Source: Bacillota bacterium
GTDB lineage: Bacteria; Bacillota; Clostridia; Lachnospirales; Lachnospiraceae
Reading direction: 5' to 3'
Assembly (NCBI GenBank): GCA_023437715.1
Contig: JAEZFK010000005.1
Span: 124,001-188,000, forward strand
DNA: 64,000 nt
Below are positions 16,496 through 26,129 of the stretch, one piece after another. Within the stretch, counting starts at the first letter, position 1, and the number at the start of each line of letters is the position of its first letter. The position numbers were made by a program, and so were the translations under genes. Under the pieces are notes generated by a model that was not told the origin of the DNA, made no database searches, and saw only the letters and a list, made by a program, of their open reading frames with translations.

Positions 16496-17887
16496 TTAAA
16501 GTTCGCAGTTATTGACGGTTCTTGGGAAAGGAACCACGTCACGGATGTTGGACATTCCGGTCAGATACATGACGCAGCGCTCAAAGCCCAGACCAAAGCC
16601 TGCATGACGGGTGGAACCGTACTTTCTTAAGTCAAGGTAGAAGTCGTAATCCTCTTTATTAAGCCCAAGCTCGTCCATACGGGCCACCAGCTTGTCGTAA
16701 TCATCCTCTCTCTGGCTTCCTCCGATGATTTCTCCGATGCCCGGAACCAGACAGTCTACGGCAGCCACGGTCTTGTTGTCCGGGTTGATCTTCATATAGA
16801 AAGCCTTGATCTCCTTTGGATAATCCGTTACGAATACCGGCTTTTTAAAGAGCTGCTCCGTTAAATAGCGCTCATGCTCCGTCTGAAGGTCACAGCCCCA
16901 GGATACCCTGTAGTCGAATTCCTCATTATGCTTTTCCAGAAGCTCAATTGCCTCGGTATAGGTCACATGGGCGAATTCGGAATTTAATACGTGGTTTAAA
17001 CGGTTTAAGAGATCCTTGTCCACGAACTGGTTGAAGAACTCCATCTCCTCCGGCGCGTGCTCCAAAACAAAACGGATGACATACTTGAGCATGGATTCCG
17101 CCAGCTCCATATCGTCATTCAAATCCGCAAAGGCCATCTCCGGCTCGATCATCCAGAATTCCGCCGCATGACGGGTGGTGTTGGAATTTTCCGCCCGGAA
17201 AGTAGGTCCGAAGGTGTATATATTGCGAAAAGCCATGGCATAGGTTTCTCCGTTTAACTGCCCGCTTACGGTTAAGTTGGTAGGCTTTCCGAAGAAGTCC
17301 TGGGAAAAGTCTACGGCTCCCTCCTGGGTCTTTGGAATATTTGTCAAATCCAGCGTGGTGACCTGGAACATCTCGCCGGCTCCTTCGCAGTCGCTTCCGG
17401 TGATGAGGGGAGTGTGCACATAGACGAAATCCCTTTCCTGGAAAAACTGATGGATGGCATAGGCAATGAGAGAACGGACACGGAATACTGCCTGGAAGGT
17501 ATTGGTCCGTGGACGCAGATGGGAAATGGTCCTTAAATATTCAAAAGAATGACGTTTTTTCTGAAGGGGGTAATCGGAGGAAGAAGCACCTTCCACGTCG
17601 ATTTTTGTCGCCTGGATTTCAAAAGGCTGCTTTGCTTCCGGTGTGGCTACCAGGGTACCTGTGACAATGATGGCGGCGCCCACATTCAGCCGGGAGATAT
17701 CGGCGAAGTTCTCCATGGTGTCATGATAGACGACCTGAAGGGTTTCAAAATAGGTTCCGTCGTTTAAAACGATAAAGCCGAAGGACTTGGAATCCCTTAA
17801 ACTTCTCACCCAGCCGCCTACAGTGACCTGGGTATTGAGGAAAGAATCCCTGTTTTTATATATTTTTCTTACTGTTGTTAAATCCAT
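16496..17887 (-). CDS. asnS: asparaginyl-tRNA synthetase
   Basis: 463 residues. N-terminal OB-fold anticodon-binding domain (VTVGGWVRSLRDSKSFGFIVLNDG) followed by a class II catalytic core. Motif 2 is FGPTFRAENSNTTRHAAEFWMIEPE and motif 3 is GFGLGFERCVMYLTG. The TRHAAEF pattern with the asparagine-type core separates it from aspartyl enzymes. AAAGGAG precedes ATG. The leader is only about 25 nt, so there is no T-box here, unlike metG. Confidence 0.96.
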   Translation of the reverse strand: MDLTTVRKIYKNRDSFLNTQVTVGGWVRSLRDSKSFGFIVLNDGTYFETLQVVYHDTMENFADISRLNVGAAIIVTGTLVATPEAKQPFEIQATKIDVEGASSSDYPLQKKRHSFEYLRTISHLRPRTNTFQAVFRVRSLIAYAIHQFFQERDFVYVHTPLITGSDCEGAGEMFQVTTLDLTNIPKTQEGAVDFSQDFFGKPTNLTVSGQLNGETYAMAFRNIYTFGPTFRAENSNTTRHAAEFWMIEPEMAFADLNDDMELAESMLKYVIRFVLEHAPEEMEFFNQFVDKDLLNRLNHVLNSEFAHVTYTEAIELLEKHNEEFDYRVSWGCDLQTEHERYLTEQLFKKPVFVTDYPKEIKAFYMKINPDNKTVAAVDCLVPGIGEIIGGSQREDDYDKLVARMDELGLNKEDYDFYLDLRKYGSTRHAGFGLGFERCVMYLTGMSNIRDVVPFPRTVNNCEL

Positions 17888-17921
17888 AACGGTTCTCCTT
17901 TATGTTTGCATACTTATTAAG

Positions 17922-17950
17922 ATTATACTTTATTTTCGACCCTGATTCAA
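17922..17950 (-). promoter_or_regulatory. sigma-A promoter of asnS
   Basis: On the minus strand: TTGAAT (17950-17945), 17-nt spacer, TATAAT (17927-17922). Confidence 0.8.
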
Positions 17951-18062
17951 GGGGATAAGGGGGAAAAAAGTCGGATATGGCTCAAAATGTAAAAGAAATG
18001 CAAAAAGCTTGAAAAATGTCGGAAAATGCACAAAAAAATATAAGGATAATTTAAATTGTTTG

Positions 18063-18091
18063 TTCACTATTTTAGAAATGTGTGGTATAAT
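18063..18091 (+). promoter_or_regulatory. sigma-A promoter of glgCD
   Basis: TTCACT (18063-18068), 17-nt spacer, TATAAT (18086-18091). Confidence 0.75.
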
Positions 18092-18129
18092 GTTAATACA
18101 ATCAAATTTCAACAGCAAGAGGTGATAAC

Positions 18130-19404
18130 GTGATTAAAAAAGAGATGATTGCCATGCTTTTGGCAGGCGGCCAGGGAAGCCGTTTAGGCGTTTTAACGCA
18201 AAAGGTGGCCAAGCCAGCAGTATCTTTTGGCGGCAAGTACCGTATCATTGATTTCCCGCTCAGCAACTGCATCAATTCTGGAGTAGATACTGTGGGAGTC
18301 TTGACCCAGTATCAGCCATTGCGCTTGAACACCCATATCGGGATTGGCATCCCGTGGGATTTAGACCGCAATGTTGGAGGCGTTACCATCCTGCCGCCTT
18401 ATGAAAGGAGTAAAGGCAGCGACTGGTACACAGGAACGGCTAATGCCATCTATCAAAATCTTGAGTATATGGAAACCTATAATCCGGATTACGTGCTGAT
18501 CCTGTCTGGGGACCATATCTATAAGATGGATTATGAGGTCATGCTGGAGTATCACAAGGCAAATAATGCAGATATCACCATTGCTGCTATGCCGGTGCCT
18601 ATCGAAGAGGCCAGCCGGTTCGGGATTCTCATCACCGATGAGAACAACAGGATCACGGAGTTTGAGGAGAAGCCGGAAAATCCGAGAAGCAATCTGGCAT
18701 CCATGGGTATTTACATATTCAGCTGGAAGGTGCTTAAGGAAGCCCTCATCAAGATGTCCGACGTTCCGGGCTGCGATTTCGGAAAACACATTATCCCTTA
18801 CTGTTTTGAATCCGGAAGCCGGGTATTCGCTTACGAATACAACGGGTACTGGAAAGATGTAGGGACCCTGGGTTCCTATTGGGAAGCTAACATGGAGCTG
18901 ATCGACATTATTCCCGAATTCAATCTCTATGAGGAATACTGGAAGATCTATACCAGGAGCGATATTATTCCGCCACAGTATGTGTCGGAGGAGGCTGTCA
19001 TTGACCGGAGCATCATCGGTGAGGGAACGGAAATTTATGGAGAGGTCCATAATTCCGTCATCGGTGCAGGCGTGGTCATTAAGAAAGGAGCTGTGGTCAG
19101 GGATTCCATCATCATGCGGGAATGTGTGGTGGGAGAGAACGCCGTGATCCATAAGGCTATTATTGCCGAGAATGTGAAAATCGGTGCTAATTCCGAGCTG
19201 GGGCTTGGAGAGTTTGCCCCCAGCAAATATGATCCCAAGGTGTATCAGTTTGATCTGGTGACGGTAGGCGAGAATTCCATCATACCGGAGAATGTGAAAA
19301 TTGGTAAGAACACTGCGATTGCGGGTGAGACAACCGCAGAGGATTATACTGACGGGGAGCTGGCCGCAGGAGAATACATCATAAAGGCAGGTGGCATGCG
19401 ATGA
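18130..19404 (+). CDS. glgC: glucose-1-phosphate adenylyltransferase
   Basis: 424 residues. The enzyme makes ADP-glucose from glucose 1-phosphate and ATP, the committed step of glycogen synthesis. N-terminal nucleotidyltransferase loop LLAGGQGSRLG (9-19), SGDHIYKMDY, FEEKP, and a C-terminal left-handed beta-helix with hexapeptide repeats. The start is GTG with AGAGGTG 5 nt before it. It overlaps glgD by 4 bp; the two subunits act together in Firmicutes. Confidence 0.95.
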   Translation: MIKKEMIAMLLAGGQGSRLGVLTQKVAKPAVSFGGKYRIIDFPLSNCINSGVDTVGVLTQYQPLRLNTHIGIGIPWDLDRNVGGVTILPPYERSKGSDWYTGTANAIYQNLEYMETYNPDYVLILSGDHIYKMDYEVMLEYHKANNADITIAAMPVPIEEASRFGILITDENNRITEFEEKPENPRSNLASMGIYIFSWKVLKEALIKMSDVPGCDFGKHIIPYCFESGSRVFAYEYNGYWKDVGTLGSYWEANMELIDIIPEFNLYEEYWKIYTRSDIIPPQYVSEEAVIDRSIIGEGTEIYGEVHNSVIGAGVVIKKGAVVRDSIIMRECVVGENAVIHKAIIAENVKIGANSELGLGEFAPSKYDPKVYQFDLVTVGENSIIPENVKIGKNTAIAGETTAEDYTDGELAAGEYIIKAGGMR

Positions 19405-20522
19405 GAGCGATAGGAATTGTATTAGCAGGCGGAAACAGTAAGAGGATGCGGGAATTATCCAGCAAAAGGGCCATTGCGGCCATGCCCATCGCAGGCAGCT
19501 ACCGCAGCATCGACTTTGCCCTGAGCAACATGAGCAATTCCCATATTCAGGACGTGGCAGTTCTGACCCAGTATAATTCCAGATCCCTTCACCTGCATTT
19601 AAGCTCTTCCAAATGGTGGGATTTCGGAAGAAAGCAGGGGGGATTATTCGTATTCACTCCGACGATTACTGCGGAGAGCAGCGACTGGTACCGGGGAACT
19701 GCAGATGCGCTTTACCAGAACCTGACATTTTTAAAGAACAGCCATGAGCCCTATGTGGTCATTGCCGCAGGGGACGGCATATACAAGCTGGACTACGGTA
19801 AGGTTTTGGAATACCACATCGAAAAGAAAGCGGATATCACCGTGGTTTGTACGGAATTTCCTGAGGGAGAGGATGTTACCCGCTTTGGCTGGCTGAAGAC
19901 CAATGACGACGGAAGAATCACCGAATTCGAGGAAAAGCCTATGGTAGCTTCTTCAAATACGGTTTCCTGCGGCATTTACGTCATCCGCAGGCGGCAGCTG
20001 ATTGAGCTGATCGAGCGCTGCGCCATGGAGGACAGGTATGACTTTGTCAGCGACATTCTGGTGCGCTACCGGAATTTAAAGAGGATTTATGCCTATAAGC
20101 TGGATACATATTGGAGGAACATTGCGTCCGTGGAAGCCTATTATAAGGCAAATATGGACTTTTTAAAGCCGGAGGTGCGGGACTACTTCTTCCGTCAGTA
20201 CCCGGATGTTTATTCCAAGATAGACGATCTTCCGCCTGCAAAGTATAATCCGGGGGCAGTGGTGAAGAACAGTCTGGTTTCCAGCGGCAGCATTATCAAC
20301 GGGGTGGTTGAAAATTCTGTCCTCTTTAAGAAAGTATATATCGGAAACAACTGCGTCATTAAGAATTCCATCATTTTAAATGACGTATATATCGGGGATA
20401 ATACGGTGGTCGAAAACTGTATAGTGGAAAGCCGGGATACCATCCGGGCCAATACCACCTACATAGGGACGCCGGAAAATATAAAAGTTGTATTGGAGAA
20501 AAACGAGAGATACACGCTATAG
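19401..20522 (+). CDS. glgD: glucose-1-phosphate adenylyltransferase, GlgD subunit
   Basis: 373 residues, a paralogue of the preceding gene with the same fold. GlgD is usually a regulatory partner with little activity alone. The loop reads VLAGGNSKRMREL instead of GGQGSRL, and AAGDGIYKLDY replaces SGDHIYK, so catalytic residues have diverged. The beta-helix C-terminus is shorter. ATGA overlap with glgC indicates translational coupling. Confidence 0.93.
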   Translation: MRAIGIVLAGGNSKRMRELSSKRAIAAMPIAGSYRSIDFALSNMSNSHIQDVAVLTQYNSRSLHLHLSSSKWWDFGRKQGGLFVFTPTITAESSDWYRGTADALYQNLTFLKNSHEPYVVIAAGDGIYKLDYGKVLEYHIEKKADITVVCTEFPEGEDVTRFGWLKTNDDGRITEFEEKPMVASSNTVSCGIYVIRRRQLIELIERCAMEDRYDFVSDILVRYRNLKRIYAYKLDTYWRNIASVEAYYKANMDFLKPEVRDYFFRQYPDVYSKIDDLPPAKYNPGAVVKNSLVSSGSIINGVVENSVLFKKVYIGNNCVIKNSIILNDVYIGDNTVVENCIVESRDTIRANTTYIGTPENIKVVLEKNERYTL

Positions 20523-20598
20523 GAAAATACCTGGGGGGTATCCCTGATACTCAAAAATCATGGGCAAAAATAGGAAGCGTGACGGGAAGGGGTTTAAC

Positions 20599-20883
20599 AT
20601 GCAGATTACAGACGTGAGGGTAAGACGTATCGAAAAAGAAGGCAAAATGAAAGCAATTGTTTCCATTACGTTGGATAACGAATTTGTTATTCATGACATC
20701 AAGGTAATAGAAGGGGAAAAGGGACTGTTCATTGCCATGCCGAGCCGTAAGGCTGCCGATGGGGAATACCGGGACATCGCCCATCCCATTAATTCCAATA
20801 CGCGGGATATGATTCAGAAGATTATTCTGGACAAATATGAGACCACAACGTTGGATATGCCGGATGCAGAAGCGTTCTCTTAA
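20599..20883 (+). CDS. spoVG: SpoVG septation/sporulation regulator
   Basis: 94 residues, typical length. The family is a small site-specific nucleic-acid-binding regulator affecting sporulation septation and virulence or capsule genes. Conserved stretches: MQITDVRVRRIEKEGKMKA, FVIHDIKVIEG, GLFIAMPSRK, and DIAHPINSNTRD. The start at 20599 has AAGGGG 6 nt upstream; 13 further upstream codons fit no family pattern. Followed by a strong terminator. Confidence 0.95.
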   Translation: MQITDVRVRRIEKEGKMKAIVSITLDNEFVIHDIKVIEGEKGLFIAMPSRKAADGEYRDIAHPINSNTRDMIQKIILDKYETTTLDMPDAEAFS

Positions 20884-20897
20884 TTGTAATTTTAAGT

Positions 20898-20934
20898 CCG
20901 CAGGCCAGATTCTGATCTTGCCTGCGGCTTTTTT
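20898..20934 (+). terminator. intrinsic terminator of spoVG
   Basis: CCGCAGGC (20898-20905) pairs with GCCTGCGG (20920-20927), followed by C and six T. Confidence 0.9.
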
Positions 20935-20962
20935 CGCCGCCTCAATCATTTTTAATACGGGA

Positions 20963-20992
20963 TTTACACCGGACTGCTTTTGGCGTTATAAT
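20963..20992 (+). promoter_or_regulatory. sigma-A promoter of ddh
   Basis: TTTACA (20963-20968), 18-nt spacer, TATAAT (20987-20992). Confidence 0.75.
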
Positions 20993-21050
20993 ATAAGCTG
21001 AAAATTTTGGAAAAGTAAGTCCAGAGAGCGTGGGCGGAAAAGAGGAGAAT

Positions 21051-22037
21051 ATGACGATTAAAATAGGCATTTTAGGTTATGGAAATCTGGGACGGGGAGT
21101 GGAGTGCGCGATTCGTCACAATCCCGATATGGAGCTTGCGGCTGTATTTACCAGAAGGGCTCCGGAAACACTGAAGCTTTTAACTCCGGGCGTAAAGGCT
21201 TATCCGGTTCAGGATGCTGTTTTAAAAAAGGATGACATTGATGTGATAATTATCTGCGGAGGAAGCGCCACCGATCTTCCGGTACAGACGCCTCAGCTGG
21301 TAAAGGATTTTAACGTAGTGGACAGCTTTGACACCCATGCGAAGATTCCCCAGCATTTTGAAGCGGTGGATGAGGCTGCGAAAGAGGGAAATAAGGTGGG
21401 AATCATTTCCGCAGGCTGGGACCCGGGCATGTTCTCCTTAAACCGGTTATATGCAGGCGCCATTCTGCCGGGAGGCCATGACTATACGTTCTGGGGCAGA
21501 GGCGTGAGCCAGGGCCATTCCGACGCCATCCGCAGAATCGAAGGGGTAAAGGATGCCAGGCAGTATACTATTCCTGTGGAGAGCGCTCTGGAAGCGGTGC
21601 GCAGAGGAGAAGCGCCGGAGCTTACCACCAGGGAAAAGCATACCCGTGAATGCTTTGTAGTGGCGGAAGAGGGAGCTGACCTTGAAAAAATTAAAAATGA
21701 GATCGTGACCATGCCCAATTATTTTGCAGATTATGATACGACCGTTCACTTTGTCAGCGAAGAGGAGCTGATGCGCGACCATAAGGGAATTCCTCACGGC
21801 GGATTTGTGATTCGGACAGGAACCACAGGCTGGGAGGATGGGAACAGCCATGTGATCGAATACGGCTTAAAGCTGGATTCCAATCCGGAATTTACCGCTT
21901 CTGTGCTGGCTGCCTGCGCAAGGGCCGCTTACCGTATGAATCAGGAGGGCCAGAAAGGCTGCAAGACCTTATTTGACATTGCCCCGGCTTATTTGAGCCC
22001 TCAGAGCGGGGAAGAGCTTAGAAAGCATTTGCTGTGA
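21051..22037 (+). CDS. ddh: meso-diaminopimelate D-dehydrogenase
   Basis: 328 residues. NADPH-dependent one-step conversion of tetrahydrodipicolinate to meso-DAP, feeding lysine and the cell wall. N-terminal Rossmann loop GILGYGNLGRGVE (about 6-18); family signatures SFDTHAKIP, SAGWDPGMFSLNRL, FWGRGVSQGHSDAIRRI and THFVS-like TTVHFVSEEEL. ATG 21051 follows AGAGGAG; the GTG at 21030 has no better site. A monocistronic unit with its own promoter. Confidence 0.93.
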   Translation: MTIKIGILGYGNLGRGVECAIRHNPDMELAAVFTRRAPETLKLLTPGVKAYPVQDAVLKKDDIDVIIICGGSATDLPVQTPQLVKDFNVVDSFDTHAKIPQHFEAVDEAAKEGNKVGIISAGWDPGMFSLNRLYAGAILPGGHDYTFWGRGVSQGHSDAIRRIEGVKDARQYTIPVESALEAVRRGEAPELTTREKHTRECFVVAEEGADLEKIKNEIVTMPNYFADYDTTVHFVSEEELMRDHKGIPHGGFVIRTGTTGWEDGNSHVIEYGLKLDSNPEFTASVLAACARAAYRMNQEGQKGCKTLFDIAPAYLSPQSGEELRKHLL

Positions 22038-22111
22038 CCGGGGAAAGTGATTACGTAAGGTGATTTCAGATAATATTTTCAGATAAATGATTTAGACAGG
22101 AGGACTTTAAA

Positions 22112-22522
22112 ATGGCAGTAACGAAGGAAATGGTCCTGTACTACCAGCCGGAAAAGGACAAGCAGGACGGAAATGGTACGAAAGCTGCAAAATTAAAGTC
22201 CGTTCTGGTCCGGATGGGAATACGGATTAAAAATATTTCCCCGGACCAGACTAACCAGACCGTGGGATATCTGGCTGGCTATGACGGCTTTGAGGAGCAG
22301 GCGGGGGAAGAGGCAGTGCCTGTGGATGAGGAGATCCTGGTTATGAAAAATTTCTCCAACCACCGGATTGACGAGCTGCTTATGAACTTAAGGCGGGCCG
22401 GAGTTCCGAAAATCGCTTTAAAGGCGGTCATAACCGATACCAACTGCAAATGGAAATTCAGCGATCTGTATCAGGAGCTTAAGAAAGAGCATGATGCAAT
22501 GTCCGGGAAAAAAGAGCCATGA
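22112..22522 (+). CDS. DUF3783-type protein
   Basis: 136 residues, soluble. N-terminal MVLYYQPEKD, then a middle of helices, and a C-terminal block ILVMKNFSNHRIDELLMNLRRAGV...KAVITDTNCKWKFSDLYQEL that fits the DUF3783 family. The function of that family is unknown. It overlaps the ABC exporter gene by 4 bp (ATGA), so the three genes from 22112 to 26054 are probably co-expressed. Confidence 0.8.
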   Translation: MAVTKEMVLYYQPEKDKQDGNGTKAAKLKSVLVRMGIRIKNISPDQTNQTVGYLAGYDGFEEQAGEEAVPVDEEILVMKNFSNHRIDELLMNLRRAGVPKIALKAVITDTNCKWKFSDLYQELKKEHDAMSGKKEP

Positions 22523-24234
22523 AAAGAATAGCAGCTTACTATTTAAAGCCCTATTATCTTCGGATGATCATGGGCTTTTTTATTAAATTTACGGGGACGC
22601 TTATGGATTTATTTCTTCCCTGGACCCTGGCTCATATGATCGACCAGGTGATTCCTGCGGGCAGGAGAGGGGAAATATTTTTATGGGGTTTATTCATGCT
22701 GGCCAGCTCCATTCTGGCGGTGACCTTCAGCGTCATTGCCAACCGTATGGCCTCCAGGGTGTCCAGCGACGTCATTTATACCATCCGGGAGGATTTGTTC
22801 CGCAAGGTCATGTATTTGTCCAACCGGCAGGTGGATGAGATCACAAGGCCATCCCTCATATCCAGGCTGACCAGCGACACCTATAATGTCCACCAGATGC
22901 TGACAAGGATCCAGCGGCTGGGAGTGAGGGCGCCCATTCTTCTTGTGGGCGGCATTGTCATGACCCTTATTCTGGACCCTGTGCTTGCCTGCGTGCTTTT
23001 GGTCTCTCTTCCTCTTTTGGCAGCAGTGGTCATATTTGTTTCCAGAAAGAGTATCCCCATGTTTTTTGAGCTTCAGGAGAGCGTAGACAGCTTTGTGCGG
23101 CTGGTGCGGGAGGATATTGCAGGAATCCGGGTCATAAAGGCCTTGTCCAAGGAGGACTGCGAAAGAGAACGGTTTGACAAAATCAACGGGGAAGTGGTGG
23201 ACAGGGAGCGCCGTGCTACGGTAACTACAGCCATCACCAATCCTGCCATGAACTTATTTCTCAATGTAGGCCTGGTGTTTGTGATCTTTGCAGGCGCATA
23301 CCGGGTGAATCAGGGGCTTACGGCAGTTGGGGCCATCCTGGCTTTCCTGACCTATTTTACTATTATTTTAAATGCCCTCATGTCTATTTCCAAAATGTTC
23401 ATCATCATTTCCAAGGCCACCGCTTCTGCGAAGCGGATTGACCTGGTGCTGGAGGGTGAGGAGGAGTCCGTGCTTTTTGCCGCCGAGCCCGGGCAGGAGA
23501 ATGAAGCGGATGAGTTTTATCTGGAATTTGACCGGGTATCCTTTTCCTACAATAAATCCAAGGATAATTTAAAGGACATCAGCTTCCGTTTAAAAAAAGG
23601 GGAGACTCTGGGCATTATCGGAGCCACGGGTTCGGGAAAGTCCACCATCGTAAACCTGCTTATGGGGTTTTATCATGTGGACCGGGGGTTCATCTACATT
23701 GAAGGGCAGGACATCCGGACCATGAATCTTTCTGATTTGAGAAAACGGTTTGGTGCGGTATTCCAAAATGATGTGATATTTGAGGACACCATCCTGGAAA
23801 ATGTCCGCATGGGGAGGAATATCACCAGAAGTGAGGCGGAGGAAGCCGCCGGCTTTGCCAGAGCCCGTGAGTTCATAGAAGAAAAGGGCGGAATTGATGA
23901 AAAGCTGGACATCCGGGGAGCCAATTTAAGCGGGGGTCAGAAGCAGAGGATATTCATTGCCAGAGCCCTGGCCGGACATCCGGACATCCTTATTTTAGAT
24001 GATTCCTCAAGCGCTCTGGATTATAAGACCGATGCGGACTTAAGAAAAGAGCTTAAAGAGCATTTTGCAGACACCACCTGCATTGTGGTGGCCCAGCGCA
24101 TCAGCTCGGTTATGGGTGCGGACCATATTATGGTTCTGGAAGATGGAGGCGTAATCGGTTATGGAAGCCACGAGGAGCTGATGAAGGACTGTGAGGTCTA
24201 CCGGGAAATCGGAAAGTCCCAGATGGGAGCGTAA
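22519..24234 (+). CDS. ABC exporter half-transporter, degenerate-site subunit
   Basis: 571 residues. Six membrane helices (about 15-310) then an ATPase domain. Walker A is GATGSGKST, the signature is a perfect LSGGQKQR, and Walker B is ILILDDSSSALD, where the catalytic Glu after the Walker B Asp is replaced by Asp. Paired with the next gene this is a heterodimeric type IV exporter of the BmrCD/LmrCD/TM287-288 kind. The substrate cannot be predicted; drugs, lipids or peptides are all possible. Confidence 0.9.
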   Translation: MKRIAAYYLKPYYLRMIMGFFIKFTGTLMDLFLPWTLAHMIDQVIPAGRRGEIFLWGLFMLASSILAVTFSVIANRMASRVSSDVIYTIREDLFRKVMYLSNRQVDEITRPSLISRLTSDTYNVHQMLTRIQRLGVRAPILLVGGIVMTLILDPVLACVLLVSLPLLAAVVIFVSRKSIPMFFELQESVDSFVRLVREDIAGIRVIKALSKEDCERERFDKINGEVVDRERRATVTTAITNPAMNLFLNVGLVFVIFAGAYRVNQGLTAVGAILAFLTYFTIILNALMSISKMFIIISKATASAKRIDLVLEGEEESVLFAAEPGQENEADEFYLEFDRVSFSYNKSKDNLKDISFRLKKGETLGIIGATGSGKSTIVNLLMGFYHVDRGFIYIEGQDIRTMNLSDLRKRFGAVFQNDVIFEDTILENVRMGRNITRSEAEEAAGFARAREFIEEKGGIDEKLDIRGANLSGGQKQRIFIARALAGHPDILILDDSSSALDYKTDADLRKELKEHFADTTCIVVAQRISSVMGADHIMVLEDGGVIGYGSHEELMKDCEVYREIGKSQMGA

Positions 24235-24248
24235 AGGAGTGAAGAAAG

Positions 24249-26054
24249 ATGGGAAAATCAAGGGATAATCAGGCAGCCGGGACGGTTGGGGCCATCCGGG
24301 CTCTGGGGGCCAGGAAGAATACCATACTGCGGCTGGGAGGCTATATGATGCAGTACCGTTTTCTTCTGATGCTGGCGCTTTTCATGACCATAGGGAGCAA
24401 CCTGCTGGCCCTCATAGGGCCCATGCTGTCAGGCTACGCCATTGACGCCATTGAGCCGGGAAAGGGAAACGTGGATTTTAACCGGGTGTTTTATTACGCA
24501 GGGCTGATGGCCCTCTTTTATGCGGTGTCTTCTGTTTTGTCCTACGCCCTTTCCGTTCTCATGATCACCATCAGCCGAAAAGTGGTGTACCGAATGAGAA
24601 AGGATGTGTTCGACCGGATGCTGGCTCTTCCGGCAGGCTATTATGACATGCATCAGACAGGGGATATTATCAGCCGTATTTCCTATGACATTGATACGGT
24701 CAATGAATCCCTTTCCAGCGACTTGATACAGCTTCTGACCACCGTGGTCACGGTGACAGGGGCATTTTATATGATGGTGGTCATTTCGCCCAGGCTTGTA
24801 CTGGTTTTTGTATTTACGGTGCCGTTATCGGCCATTATCACCCGTTTTATTACCAGCAGGACAAGGCCATTGTTTAATGCCCGTTCCTCAAGCCTTGGAA
24901 CGCTTAACGGCTTTGCGGAGGAAAAGGTTTCGGGCCAGAAAACCATAAAGGCTTACTGCGGGGAAGAGGATATGATCGGCAAATTCGGGGAGAAAAACAG
25001 GGATGCCGTGGAAAGCTATTACCGGGCTGAGTACTATGGAAGCATGGCAGGTCCGATGGTAAACTTCATAAACAATTTATCCCTGACCCTCATAAGCGTA
25101 TTCGGAGCCTTTTTATATTTGTTCGGGATGATGACCGTGGGCCAGATTTCTTCTTTTGTTCTCTATTCGAGGAAATTTTCCGGTCCTATCAATGAAGCCG
25201 CCAATATCATAAATGATATCCAGTCCTCCCTTGCGGCGGCGGAGCGGGTATTTAAGCTGCTGGATGAGATGCCTGAGATGGAGGATCAGACGGATGCCCT
25301 GCCCATAGGAGAATGGGAGGGGGGCGTGAAAGGTTCTGTGGAATTCTCCCATGTGGATTTTGGTTATGAACCCGGAAAGCCCATTCTCCGGGACTTATGC
25401 TTAAAGGCGGAGCCGGGAAAGCTGATTGCGGTTGTAGGCTCCACCGGGGCGGGAAAAACCACCCTCATCAATCTTTTAATGCGTTTTTATGAGGCAGATC
25501 AGGGGGAAATCTTCATTGACGGCAGGGAGGTTCATGGCATAACCAGAAAAAGCTTAAGAAAGGCCTTTGCCATGGTGCTGCAGGACACCTGGCTGTTTCA
25601 GGGAACCATCTATGAAAATTTGGCCTACGGCAGGGAGAATGCCACCATGGAAGAGGTAGAGGAGGCGGCCAGAGCTGCACACATCCACTCTTTCATCGAG
25701 AAGCTGCCGGCCGGCTATGAGACCGTGTTAAAGGAAGACGGGACCAACATTTCAAAGGGACAGAAGCAGCTTCTGACCATTGCCCGGGCCATGCTGCTGG
25801 ATTCGAAAATGCTCATACTGGATGAGGCCACTTCCAACGTGGATACAAGGACCGAGGTCCGCATCCAGGAAGCCATGCGCCGCCTGATGGAAGGAAAGAC
25901 CTGCTTTGTCATCGCTCACCGCCTTTCTACCATTCAGAATGCGGATCAGATTGTGGTGCTGGATCATGGGGAGATAGCGGAACAGGGTGACCATGAAAGC
26001 CTGATGAAGAAAAAAGGGATTTATTATGAGATGGTGAGGGCGCAATGGAATTAA
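24249..26054 (+). CDS. ABC exporter half-transporter, consensus Walker B subunit
   Basis: 601 residues. Six membrane helices (about 30-330) and an ATPase domain. Walker A is GSTGAGKTT, the signature is non-standard ISKGQKQL, and Walker B is LILDEATSNVD with the catalytic Glu present. The altered signature complements the altered Walker B of the first subunit, so one composite ATP site is degenerate and the other intact. It begins 14 bp after its partner; a GAAGAAAG-type site precedes ATG. Confidence 0.9.
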   Translation: MGKSRDNQAAGTVGAIRALGARKNTILRLGGYMMQYRFLLMLALFMTIGSNLLALIGPMLSGYAIDAIEPGKGNVDFNRVFYYAGLMALFYAVSSVLSYALSVLMITISRKVVYRMRKDVFDRMLALPAGYYDMHQTGDIISRISYDIDTVNESLSSDLIQLLTTVVTVTGAFYMMVVISPRLVLVFVFTVPLSAIITRFITSRTRPLFNARSSSLGTLNGFAEEKVSGQKTIKAYCGEEDMIGKFGEKNRDAVESYYRAEYYGSMAGPMVNFINNLSLTLISVFGAFLYLFGMMTVGQISSFVLYSRKFSGPINEAANIINDIQSSLAAAERVFKLLDEMPEMEDQTDALPIGEWEGGVKGSVEFSHVDFGYEPGKPILRDLCLKAEPGKLIAVVGSTGAGKTTLINLLMRFYEADQGEIFIDGREVHGITRKSLRKAFAMVLQDTWLFQGTIYENLAYGRENATMEEVEEAARAAHIHSFIEKLPAGYETVLKEDGTNISKGQKQLLTIARAMLLDSKMLILDEATSNVDTRTEVRIQEAMRRLMEGKTCFVIAHRLSTIQNADQIVVLDHGEIAEQGDHESLMKKKGIYYEMVRAQWN

Positions 26055-26125
26055 AGGGAGCGCTGCACAGTGAGCCGAAATCCTTATGATTTTGGCTTAA
26101 GAGCAGCACTCCCTTTCACTTTTTA
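26053..26125. terminator. bidirectional terminator after the ABC exporter
   Basis: AAAGGGAG-C-GCTGC (from 26053) pairs with GCAGC-A-CTCCCTTT (to 26116), with an inner AAGCC-type pairing; TTTTT follows. The convergent kinase-like gene ends at 26130. Confidence 0.8.
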
Positions 26126-26129
26126 AATT

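Noticed and set aside
18361..19152. 263-codon minus-strand frame inside glgC
   Set aside because: Fully antisense to a clear glgC; codon-pattern shadow with no ribosome site.
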